A stretch of DNA of 14,494 nt from an uncultured Bacteroidales bacterium (lineage in GTDB: Bacteria > Bacteroidota > Bacteroidia > Bacteroidales > Lentimicrobiaceae): NCBI GenBank assembly GCA_937894795.1, contig CALCQV010000088.1, positions 1 to 14,494 on the forward strand, given 5' to 3'. The number at the start of each line of letters is the position of its first letter. The first letter of the stretch is position 1. Made by a program: the position numbers and the translations under genes. This document shows positions 1-6,865 of this stretch, in pieces. The notes below the pieces were generated by a model. The model was given only the letters and a program-made list of their open reading frames with translations, made no database searches and had not been told where the DNA came from.

Positions 1-990
1 ATTGCCTATACCTATAATGGGCTGGGCTTTGACAGAGGCAAAGGTGCCCGAAAGTTGCTGAAACCGCTGGTAGAATTCAATGATCGCCTGCTATTCAGGA
101 AAGTGCGGGAGGCCTTTGGCGGTGAAATGGAGTTTTTCATTGGTGGAGGTGCTTTGCTTGACATTGAATTGCAACGCTTTTTCTTTGCCATCGGAGTGCC
201 TGTATGTCAAGGCTATGGCTTGTCGGAAGCTTCACCGGTAATCTCTTCAAATTCTTTGCAAAATATTAAAATGGGGACCTCCGGCCGACTGGTCGATTTC
301 CTTGAAATTAAAGTCTGTGATGCCGATGGCAGGGAACTGCCAAAAGGAATACCAGGTGAACTGGTGATACGTGGTGACAATGTTATGAAAGGCTACTGGA
401 ACAATCCCAAATCAACTGCTGAAGCACTAAAGGATGGATGGCTCTGGACCGGTGACATGGGTTACCTTGATGAAGATGGTTACCTGGTGGTGCTTGGCCG
501 TTTTAAAAGCCTCCTCATCAGTAACGACGGTGAGAAATATAGTCCGGAAGGTATTGAAGAGATGATGGTAGGCCAGTCAGATTATATTCATCAGTGTGTT
601 CTGCACAACAACCAGCAACCCATCACTGTAGGACTTATTGTACCTGCCATTGCTGCTATAAACAAGCATCTGGAAAAGGAGGGCATTGTACCCGGCACAC
701 CGGCAGGTATAGATGCTGCCCTGAATCTGATTCAGCATGAGGTGAATGCTTATTTTAAGCATGGCAAGCATGCGGGCATGTTCCCTGAAAGATGGCTTCC
801 GTCAACCATTGCCGTGCTTCCCGAATCGTTCAATGACCAAAACCACCTTCTCAATGCTTCCTTGAAGATTGTTCGGGGTAAAGTAACTGAGAAATACGCA
901 TTTGAACTCACTTATCTCTATAAAGCAGATGCTAAAAATGTACTTAATGAGGTAAACCGGCGAAATCTTGCCCGTTGGTATGCAAAATAA
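1..990 (+). CDS. Long-chain acyl-CoA ligase (AMP-forming), 3' part
   Basis: The frame is open from base 1, so the gene begins upstream; the visible part encodes 329 residues. It belongs to the adenylate-forming (ANL) superfamily and most resembles FadD15-type long-chain fatty acid-CoA ligases, which activate a fatty acid to acyl-AMP and then transfer it to CoA. Visible motifs, numbered from base 1: GGGALLD followed by GYGLSEASP (about residue 71, adenine/acyl pocket), the WTGD motif (T150-G151-D152), the GRFK hinge region (G166-K169), and a lysine in RGK (K294) at the place of the A10 catalytic lysine. The TTG at 55 is not a real start because the reading frame and family similarity continue upstream. 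The next gene follows after 82 bp in the same direction, so co-transcription with the acyltransferase and exosortase genes is plausible. An ANL enzyme of another subfamily (acyl-ACP or acyl-AMP ligase) cannot be excluded without the N-terminus. Confidence 0.9.
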   Translation: MAYTYNGLGFDRGKGARKLLKPLVEFNDRLLFRKVREAFGGEMEFFIGGGALLDIELQRFFFAIGVPVCQGYGLSEASPVISSNSLQNIKMGTSGRLVDFLEIKVCDADGRELPKGIPGELVIRGDNVMKGYWNNPKSTAEALKDGWLWTGDMGYLDEDGYLVVLGRFKSLLISNDGEKYSPEGIEEMMVGQSDYIHQCVLHNNQQPITVGLIVPAIAAINKHLEKEGIVPGTPAGIDAALNLIQHEVNAYFKHGKHAGMFPERWLPSTIAVLPESFNDQNHLLNASLKIVRGKVTEKYAFELTYLYKADAKNVLNEVNRRNLARWYAK

Positions 991-1072
991 CGGAATTCTT
1001 TTCTGAACTTTGTCCTGTTGCCCGGCAACCATCTAACCTTACTGCTCTAAACTAAACGGAAAGGAAGAAGAA

Positions 1073-2215
1073 ATGCCTTTCATAACTATTGATTCATCTC
1101 AATGGCAACCTTTTCTTGCGGACGGTTTCCATGATCTTTACCACCTGCCGGAGTATTGTGCACTTGATGCTGGAACCATCGGTGGAGAAGCCCTTGGCTG
1201 GACTGTCGCCATCAATAACCGCAGCCACCTGATTCCTCTCATTAGGAGGCCTGTGAGCTGCGATAATATTGCTGGCAATGAAAGCCCTCTTTATGATCTG
1301 ATAAGCCCTTATGGATACCCGGGAATGCTTTCTAAGGATAAGCTGACGGCAGATGAAGCCTGTCACGTATTCACCCTCTTTCATGAGGAAGCTGCAGCTG
1401 CCGGTTATATCAGCAGCTTTATTCGCCTCAATCCATTGCTTAACAACTGGTTGCTGCCTGCCAATGATTTTATGCGGCAATTTCGCCATGGTGATACCCT
1501 CAGTATTGATCTGAAGATTCTCCCACATGATTTATCGGGCGGTCAGAGCGGAATATGCGAACAAACGTTACACTCCTTCTCACAGAATCACCGGCGTAAT
1601 CTTGATCGCCTGCATCGCGAAGGCTATTCCGTTGTAGTCAATACCATGGAATACCTGCCTCAGTTTGCCAAAGCCTATACCGCCACTATGATCAGGCATC
1701 AGGCACATCACCGCTATTACTTCAGTGAGGATTATTTCAACCGGCTATTCCATCTCGCCCTTAACCATATCTGTTTTCTGTCGGTGCTCTCACCCGATGG
1801 GGAGTTCAATTGCGGAGGCCTCTTTTCTGTTTTTGGCCCTGTAATGCAGTATCTTTTTGGCGCAACCGTTGAAAGTGCCCAACATCAAAGTCCTTCTAAG
1901 CTTATGATAGAAGAGGCCATGAATGTGGGATTATACTGTGGTGCTGAGGTTTTGCACCTGGGAGGAGGAGCAGGCGCCAGTTCAAAGGATGGGGTTTATC
2001 GCTTCAAGCTTGGCTTTACTCACAAGCATAGTCCCTATCACTGTCTCCATTTTATCCACCGGCCAATTGTCTATCAAAAGCTGGAAGATGCGGCCCGGAG
2101 TTATACCTATGATGCCACTGACGAAAATCATGTTTTTTCAAAGGTTGGTGAGCATGCTCTTTCCAGTAGTGATGCATCCCGCTTTTTTCCTTCATACCGT
2201 TCACAAAATGAGTAA
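1073..2215 (+). CDS. FemAB-like GNAT acyltransferase (Acetyltransf_6 / PEP-CTERM FemAB type)
   Basis: This 380-residue protein has the two-lobed architecture of FemAB-related GNAT proteins. Characteristic segments are QNHRRNLDRLHREGY (171-185), matching the family's basic H-x-x-x-(N)L-x-x-(A/L) helix, PSKLMIEEAM (274-283), LHLGGGAGAS (294-303) and the final FKLGF (311-315). The family transfers amino-acyl or acyl groups, for example in peptidoglycan cross-bridges. A subgroup is recurrently found in exosortase/PEP-CTERM exopolysaccharide loci, which fits the exosortase gene directly downstream. No signal peptide or membrane segment is seen, so it is probably cytoplasmic. The start ATG at 1073 is preceded by a purine-rich AAAGGAAGAAGAA stretch acting as a ribosome binding site. 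The stop overlaps the next gene's start by 8 bp (ATGAGTAA). The acceptor substrate cannot be told from sequence. Confidence 0.85.
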   Translation: MPFITIDSSQWQPFLADGFHDLYHLPEYCALDAGTIGGEALGWTVAINNRSHLIPLIRRPVSCDNIAGNESPLYDLISPYGYPGMLSKDKLTADEACHVFTLFHEEAAAAGYISSFIRLNPLLNNWLLPANDFMRQFRHGDTLSIDLKILPHDLSGGQSGICEQTLHSFSQNHRRNLDRLHREGYSVVVNTMEYLPQFAKAYTATMIRHQAHHRYYFSEDYFNRLFHLALNHICFLSVLSPDGEFNCGGLFSVFGPVMQYLFGATVESAQHQSPSKLMIEEAMNVGLYCGAEVLHLGGGAGASSKDGVYRFKLGFTHKHSPYHCLHFIHRPIVYQKLEDAARSYTYDATDENHVFSKVGEHALSSSDASRFFPSYRSQNE

Positions 2216-2813
2216 CCCCCTTTTCACCAACATACCCGGTAAAGTGAAACAGGCATTGAAATACATGGCTGATAAACGTATGCAACCACTCGCTGATGCA
2301 TTGCTTTTTGTGGTTTTGCTGACAGGCTTTCACTTTATCTATCTCTTCTGGTCTAAGAATGGTTTTTACCCTTTCGAATCGCAGGTAATAGAGCTCTTTG
2401 CCCGGGCAAGCAGGCAGTTGTTTATACAGAGTGATTATCTGCTCCATCACACGGGCATTGAATACATAACGGATAATCAAACCTTTTATATTACGAACAA
2501 TGAGGGAGGGTTTTCATGGTTGGAAGTTAGTCCGGGATGTACCAGTTTGAAGCAATGGCTTCACTGGATTGTGCTGATGATTGTTTTTCCGGGGCCCAGG
2601 CGACACAAATGGTGGTATATTCCCCTCGGAGTGTTGATTATACAAGCCATAAGCATTGTTCGCATCACAGGGCTGGTGTGTGCAATCTACCAATGGCCGG
2701 GAAGCTTCAGCTTCTTCCACGATTATATCTTCAAGCTGCTGTTTTATGGAACCATCTTCCTTATGTGGTTGTTGTGGGTGGAATGCTTTCGATATAAAAA
2801 AACAAGAAGCTGA
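2208..2813 (+). CDS. Exosortase/archaeosortase family membrane protein
   Basis: From ATG 2208 this encodes 201 residues with about four hydrophobic segments (roughly 30-47, 114-127, 133-150, 167-183). The exosortase triad can be placed: Cys111 in SPGCTSLKQ, Arg142 in IVRITGL and His161 in FFHDYIFK, each at the border of a membrane segment. Exosortases are transpeptidase-like enzymes of the inner membrane that process substrates carrying a C-terminal sorting motif, transmembrane helix and basic tail. The C-terminal pattern YGTIFLMWLLWVE recalls the short Bacteroidota forms such as XrtF, but I do not assign a subfamily. The frame is open upstream to 1923; I reject that longer version because those 95 residues lie inside the acyltransferase gene and are not exosortase-like. 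ATG 2208 overlaps the upstream stop, indicating translational coupling. No protein with an exosortase sorting signal is in the window. Confidence 0.85.
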   Translation: MSNPLFTNIPGKVKQALKYMADKRMQPLADALLFVVLLTGFHFIYLFWSKNGFYPFESQVIELFARASRQLFIQSDYLLHHTGIEYITDNQTFYITNNEGGFSWLEVSPGCTSLKQWLHWIVLMIVFPGPRRHKWWYIPLGVLIIQAISIVRITGLVCAIYQWPGSFSFFHDYIFKLLFYGTIFLMWLLWVECFRYKKTRS

Positions 2814-2835
2814 ATGTTGCACATTCAACTTCTTG
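2796..2835 (-). terminator. Intrinsic terminator of the YegP-like gene
   Basis: A 14-bp inverted repeat (arms 2803-2816 and 2822-2835, 5-nt loop) is flanked at 2796-2802 by seven A, which reads as a U-run on the minus strand. In the minus-strand RNA every position pairs, with one G-U wobble. In the plus-strand RNA the same position is a C-A mismatch and there is no U-run. The element is therefore best explained as a terminator for the minus-strand gene 2966-3298, about 130 nt past its stop. It overlaps the last codons and stop of the exosortase gene, so it may also form a 3' hairpin on that mRNA. Confidence 0.8.
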
Positions 2836-2867
2836 TCAGGCACACTACTATGATTGTCAATGATTTT

Positions 2868-2887
2868 CAATACTGATAGCAGTATTG
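2868..2887. other. Perfect hairpin in convergent intergenic region
   Basis: CAATACTG (2868-2875), loop ATAG, CAGTATTG (2880-2887) form a perfect 8-bp stem. Neither side has a U-run, so it is not a standard intrinsic terminator. It lies in the 3' untranslated region of the YegP-like gene and past the exosortase stop. Confidence 0.5.
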
Positions 2888-2946
2888 CCAACCATGGCGG
2901 CTACTATAGATTAACGGCTACCATAACGGCTTCTAAGGTTCCCTAT

Positions 2947-2963
2947 CATCATGTGGCATGATG
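2947..2963. other. Hairpin just past the YegP-like stop codon
   Basis: CATCATG (2947-2953), loop TGG, CATGATG (2957-2963) form a perfect 7-bp stem ending 2 bp before the YegP-like stop codon. An outer CTATC/GATAG pairing (2943-2947 with 2969-2973) could extend it into the gene end. It may protect the mRNA 3' end or contribute to termination; this is inference. Confidence 0.45.
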
Positions 2964-2965
2964 CT

Positions 2966-3298
2966 TCAGATAGTATTATCTTCAATGGCTGCATCAGGGG
3001 CATTCTTCTTCACTGACTGTATCCCATTGTTGCAGCCGTCGGCCGATTTATACATCTCACTGATTCCAATCACCTGATGGTTCGCGGCCTTCAGCACAAA
3101 GTACTGCTGTCCATCCTTTGCCACCTTTGTTTCGAAGCGCTCCTGCATGGCGGCATTCTTCTTCACTGATGCTATTCCTTTGTCGCAGGCAGCCCTGGTT
3201 TTATAACCTTCGCTTCTTAAAATTTCTTCTCCGTTACCGGCTACCAATTTGAAGTAGATCTGTGCATCCTTACCGGTATAGACCTTGAATTTTCCCAT
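2966..3298 (-). CDS. YegP/DUF1508 (UPF0339) two-repeat protein
   Basis: This 110-residue protein consists of two tandem copies of the ~50-residue DUF1508 fold. Copy 1 (about 1-50) runs from FKVYTGKDAQIYFKL to GIASVKKNA. Copy 2 (about 54-101) runs from FETKVAKDGQQYFVL to NGIQSVKKNA. The family is widespread; E. coli YegP has the same two-repeat layout and length, and its biochemical role is not established. No signal peptide or membrane segment is seen, so it is cytoplasmic. The gene stands alone between the convergent exosortase gene and the divergent histidine kinase gene, with its own predicted promoter (about 3343-3350) and terminator (2796-2835). Confidence 0.92.
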   Translation of the reverse strand: MGKFKVYTGKDAQIYFKLVAGNGEEILRSEGYKTRAACDKGIASVKKNAAMQERFETKVAKDGQQYFVLKAANHQVIGISEMYKSADGCNNGIQSVKKNAPDAAIEDNTI

Positions 3299-3342
3299 GA
3301 TAATTTAATTTTTAGTGAATGATAAAATGAAAATCTGATTCT

Positions 3343-3350
3343 CAAATATA
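3343..3350 (-). promoter_or_regulatory. Predicted -7 element for the YegP-like gene
   Basis: On the minus strand this reads TATATTTG, a full match to the Bacteroidota -7 consensus TAnnTTTG. It lies 45 bp upstream of the YegP-like start codon. No good -33 TTTG is seen about 20 bp further upstream, which lowers confidence. Confidence 0.45.
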
Positions 3351-3486
3351 CAAAAATGATTCCAGATTTCATCGGAATGATATATCTCATGTCTGAATAG
3401 AAGAAAAACTGTAATGTTTGAAGTCTAAGTTCATGAACCTAATGCCTTATTCGATAGTTTAATGCTCCAATGATTTTTTCTTCTGG

Positions 3487-3518
3487 TGTGTTAAAATCAC
3501 ATTTTTTTACTATATTTG
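3487..3518 (+). promoter_or_regulatory. Predicted promoter of the histidine kinase gene
   Basis: TGTG (3487-3490, one mismatch to the -33 TTTG) is separated by 20 bp from TATATTTG (3511-3518, full match to TAnnTTTG). The -7 element ends 18 bp before the start codon, which gives a very short leader. Confidence 0.5.
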
Positions 3519-3536
3519 ATTTTCATTTAAAGCCGG

Positions 3537-4901
3537 ATGACAGGATCCATCTTATTAGGCCTTTTACAGAATACTGCCATATTGCTGGCCTTTGGCTTGT
3601 TGTATGATAATCTATGGATTAACAGAGAGGAGCATCCGAACCTGCTCATCAAGATCATTTCAGGCATTTTGATTGGAACTATCGGCATTGTTCTGATGCT
3701 GTCACCCTGGACCATGATTCCCGGAATAGTATTCGACACCCGTTCAGTTATGCTTAGCGTTGCCGGTCTGTTTTTTGGTCCTATCCCAACCGTAACAGCC
3801 ATGGCAATTGATATTGCATTCCGTGCCATAATAGGTGGTGGGGGATCGTATATGGGCATAGCTGTTATTCTATTATCGGGTTTCACCGGTATTGCCTGGC
3901 GGCTTTTCCGGCCATTCTGGATGAAAAGAAACAAGAATGTGGAACTGCTCATGCTTGGTATTGTGGTTCATGTACTCATGATGGGGTGTACGTTGCTGTT
4001 GCCCGCCGAAGTGCGGATGAATACACTTAAAGCCATAGCCATACCTATAATAATTGTCTACATCCCGGCTGAAGTGTTGTTGGGGCGCCTGCTTGTCAGT
4101 CAGTATGAAAACTGGAAAGCCCGTCTGGCAAGAGAGGAGTTATTACAGTCAGAACAGCGGCTGGTTAAAGACCTCATCAAAGCAAAGGAGAAAGCCGAAG
4201 AGAGCGACAGGCTTAAATCGGCCTTTCTGGCCAATCTGAGCCATGAAATCCACACCCCGATGAACGGTATCCTTGGCTTCGCTGAAATATTGCAGAATCC
4301 TGATATTTCAGACGAAGAGATGAAGGAATACCTTGGCCTGATGCGCACCAGCGGTATCCGGCTGCTGGATATCATTCAAGACCTGATAACCATTTCAAGG
4401 CTCGAAACACGACAGGTAAACATTCGCGCCGCCTCGGTTAATATTAATGAAATGCTTGACGACCTGTCAGCTTATTTCCTGTCAGCTGCCGATGCCAAGG
4501 GAGTTCAGCTAAAGGCTCACAAGAACCTGCCCGATTATGAAAGTACCATAACATCCGACAAGGAGAAGATATATACGGTGCTGGTCAATCTGATCAAGAA
4601 TGCCATTCGTTTCTCTGATGAAGGAGTTATCGACTTTGGTTACGTGAAGAAGGGCCGTTATCTTGAATTCTTCGTAAAAGACAAGGGTATAGGTATTCCG
4701 GCTGACCGGCAGGCTGCCATATTTGACCGTTTCGTGCAGGTTGATACCTCCATATCCAATACCAGGGCAGGAGCAGGCCTGGGCCTCGCCATAGTGAAGG
4801 CCTATGTTGAATTGCTGGGCGGCTCTGTTAATGTCACATCACAGGAAGGTAAAGGGGCTGAGTTTTACTTCACCGTTCCTGCCTGGTATTCTGAATCATG
4901 A
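3537..4901 (+). CDS. Sensor histidine kinase with 5TMR-LYT-like membrane sensor
   Basis: Residues 1-185 of this 454-residue protein hold about five transmembrane helices with the DTRSVMLSVAGLFFGPIPT (67-85) and AFRAIIGGGGSYMG (94-107) signature of the 5TMR-LYT domain (also found in LytS-type sensors). A probable coiled-coil linker (about 190-228) leads to the HisKA domain with phospho-acceptor His236 in LSHEIHTPMNG. The usual Arg of SHEIRTP is His239. The ATPase domain shows the N box (N351/N355), G1 box DKGIGIP (382-388), F box FDRF (396-399) and G2 box AGLGLAI (413-419). There is no receiver domain and no response regulator gene nearby, so it is an orphan kinase whose partner lies elsewhere. 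The start ATG 3537 is followed directly by the first hydrophobic helix. The gene converges with the subtilase gene, stops being 32 bp apart with no obvious terminator between. The ligand is unknown. Confidence 0.92.
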   Translation: MTGSILLGLLQNTAILLAFGLLYDNLWINREEHPNLLIKIISGILIGTIGIVLMLSPWTMIPGIVFDTRSVMLSVAGLFFGPIPTVTAMAIDIAFRAIIGGGGSYMGIAVILLSGFTGIAWRLFRPFWMKRNKNVELLMLGIVVHVLMMGCTLLLPAEVRMNTLKAIAIPIIIVYIPAEVLLGRLLVSQYENWKARLAREELLQSEQRLVKDLIKAKEKAEESDRLKSAFLANLSHEIHTPMNGILGFAEILQNPDISDEEMKEYLGLMRTSGIRLLDIIQDLITISRLETRQVNIRAASVNINEMLDDLSAYFLSAADAKGVQLKAHKNLPDYESTITSDKEKIYTVLVNLIKNAIRFSDEGVIDFGYVKKGRYLEFFVKDKGIGIPADRQAAIFDRFVQVDTSISNTRAGAGLGLAIVKAYVELLGGSVNVTSQEGKGAEFYFTVPAWYSES

Positions 4902-4933
4902 GCCACATCCTTGTTTTCTGTTTCCCCGGTTAC

Positions 4934-6766
4934 TTAACGTAATTGCCTTGTGAGCGTCCAGTTCCTGAAAGTACACCAGTTATAGGCATAGCCACCCGGG
5001 CCACTGCCCGGATCATTGCTTGTGCCAATATTGGTGGTAGCCATATAGGCGTCATCTTCTACTAATGGAGTGCTCTTGAGGGTATTCCCATCGGCGCTTA
5101 TGGTGAATGTTCCATTGACAGAGTTATTTGTGCCTATAAATGCATCATTGGGGAACTTAATCATGATCCCGAATCCTGATTCTGATGCCATTCCATATTC
5201 CTTGGGCAGCATTGCCATACTTAACGTTGTATCAGGCAATACAACCATAGTTGCACCAAACGTTGGATCACTGCAGGTTACACCTGTAATCTTCATTATG
5301 TGGGGGTATCCCGGTATGGCAACCTTCGACTTGAGGGTCATGGTAAGGATGAAACTGGTATTGATAATTTCAGGTGGATCGTTATCATGATATATCGTTG
5401 CCGTGTAATTGAAGGTGCCGCTCCACGTACCATCGTAACTTACTTCCGGTACTATGCCTGCCATAAGGTTTGCCAGCTCCTGTGCGCCAGGGAGTGTACC
5501 TGCATGCATTCCCTGGTAAACTGCCAACTGGTGTGCCACTTCGGGTAGAGTAAACGTTTGTCCCATTTCCTTCAATATTTCATAAGTCTCGGCAGCAAGT
5601 GCTGATATTACCGGTGCAGCGAGTGAATTGCCCGTACCATAACATTCCGTTCCCGGAATCTGAATATTGCACGAAGGAGCTGCTACATAGTTGGGTATTC
5701 CAAAATCAGCCCATCCATTGCCGGGATCAGTCCCAAGTCCACAAACATTTGCCCCTTCCTGAGCACCCACAAAATAGAGGTGATCCCATATGGGTGAGTC
5801 GGGGAAATCTACGTCTGTCAGATAGGTGAAGTCCTCGGTTTCATCGGTATGGTTGTTGGTAGCCGACATATATATCACGGCATTGTCGAGTATATGCGGA
5901 TTATGCTGCAGCATGTTTTCAAGCAGCAGTCCCATATCACGCATAAAATGGTAGTTTGAGCCGGGCTTGGAGTCATTGCCGCCAAGAGAAAGATTAATTA
6001 CAACCGGTAGGTTATGTTTATAGGCATAATCCAGCAATTCGGCGGTTTTCTTGTAAGGCATTACAAAGTCAGTGTTTTTGGTTTTCGGGTCAACACTAAC
6101 ATCATTGATGTGGGCCTGAATGCCTGTATTGCGGGCAATTGCAGCCACTCCATCCTTGTGGGTGACATTGCCGCAATCAACACTTACGGCTACATCCACC
6201 GTTTGAATGATACTGCCGGCATCACCATCGTTCCTAATGCTTTTATACGTACCGGCGACAGGTGTCATGCCGTCGGTTGATATAACTGAGGAAGGTCCCT
6301 TTACGTATGCCTGCCAATAACTATGCCTGTTGCTGTTAATCTTTGGATATGAGGGCGTATTTGGGAAAGCATCTGATATAAGGGCCGATGCATACATTGC
6401 CGTAAGGAACTCTTGCGTTTGCTCCCTGTTTATGGCTGCAACATAAAAGCCCGCATTGGGTATCTGCAGAGCTATAGTGCCCTGATTATCCGTAACCAGT
6501 GTTTTGATGCCGGCCGCTGAAGCACCCCTGGTAAATAATACAATTTGTCCCGGATAAGCCTGCATAGTGACTGTTTGGCCTTCTTTATCTACCCAGGTGG
6601 CATTCACCGCATCGGGATAACTGCCCATATTATCGAAATAGTCTGCAAAGAGATCAGAAGCGTTGTTATTGTCGTCGTCATCCTTGTCTCCACTTTCGCA
6701 ACTGCTAAAGGTCGTTGCCAATAGTGCAAATGCTAGCATGTATATTCCCGAAAAGAGCTTTTTCAT
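4934..6766 (-). CDS. Subtilisin-like (S8) serine protease lipoprotein, divergent
   Basis: I place the start at 6766 rather than 6811 because MKKLFSGIYM begins a typical lipoprotein signal peptide with Cys23 in TFSSC; this gives 610 residues. The acidic run after the cysteine (SGDKDDDD) resembles the Bacteroidota lipoprotein export signal, so surface exposure is likely. A prodomain-like region (about 35-155) precedes the S8 fold: VVINLSLGG (255-263), SATNN (301-305, oxyanion Asn probably 304) and GNSLAAP with Ser381. His203 in THKDGVAAIA is the best candidate for the catalytic histidine, although the usual HGTxVA is lost. The catalytic Asp is ambiguous (165, 191 or 197). A beta-rich C-terminal domain (about 447-610) starts at GTWSGTFNY. 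There is no T9SS domain. It follows the Trp-repeat protein gene by 99 bp and may share its transcript. Protease activity is likely but not certain. Confidence 0.8.
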   Translation of the reverse strand: MKKLFSGIYMLAFALLATTFSSCESGDKDDDDNNNASDLFADYFDNMGSYPDAVNATWVDKEGQTVTMQAYPGQIVLFTRGASAAGIKTLVTDNQGTIALQIPNAGFYVAAINREQTQEFLTAMYASALISDAFPNTPSYPKINSNRHSYWQAYVKGPSSVISTDGMTPVAGTYKSIRNDGDAGSIIQTVDVAVSVDCGNVTHKDGVAAIARNTGIQAHINDVSVDPKTKNTDFVMPYKKTAELLDYAYKHNLPVVINLSLGGNDSKPGSNYHFMRDMGLLLENMLQHNPHILDNAVIYMSATNNHTDETEDFTYLTDVDFPDSPIWDHLYFVGAQEGANVCGLGTDPGNGWADFGIPNYVAAPSCNIQIPGTECYGTGNSLAAPVISALAAETYEILKEMGQTFTLPEVAHQLAVYQGMHAGTLPGAQELANLMAGIVPEVSYDGTWSGTFNYTATIYHDNDPPEIINTSFILTMTLKSKVAIPGYPHIMKITGVTCSDPTFGATMVVLPDTTLSMAMLPKEYGMASESGFGIMIKFPNDAFIGTNNSVNGTFTISADGNTLKSTPLVEDDAYMATTNIGTSNDPGSGPGGYAYNWCTFRNWTLTRQLR

Positions 6767-6823
6767 GTTGATGGTGCTTTTGATTATTGGTTTGCTTACC
6801 AATCTGTTCAATCTTTTATTGTA

Positions 6824-6857
6824 TTATATAGCCAGACTACTTATATGTCCAGACTGC
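6824..6857. repeat. 17-bp imperfect tandem duplication
   Basis: Two adjacent 17-bp units (6824-6840 and 6841-6857) begin TTATAT and share CCAGACT; they match at 14 of 17 positions. They lie 58-91 bp upstream of the subtilase start codon, in the gap between two same-strand genes. No TAnnTTTG element is present in the gap. Confidence 0.6.
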
Positions 6858-6865
6858 ATCTTCTG

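Noticed and set aside
1017..1029. Palindrome GTTGCCCGGCAAC as a terminator after the acyl-ligase gene
   Set aside because: The usable stem is only 5 bp with no U-run, and the downstream genes look co-transcribed.
1094..1528. 144-codon minus-strand frame inside the acyltransferase gene
   Set aside because: It is an antisense shadow with no family resemblance, while the plus-strand frame encodes a recognised protein.
1923..2207. Upstream in-frame extension of the exosortase gene
   Set aside because: It lies wholly inside the acyltransferase coding region in another frame, has no exosortase-like features, and ATG 2208 gives the natural family length with a coupled overlap.
4902..4933. Terminator between the histidine kinase and subtilase genes
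   Set aside because: No stable stem or U-run is visible in the 32-bp gap.
6767..6811. Longer N-terminus of the subtilase (start at 6811)
   Set aside because: The extra 15 residues (MNRLVSKPIIKSTIN) would precede a complete lipoprotein signal peptide that starts at 6766.
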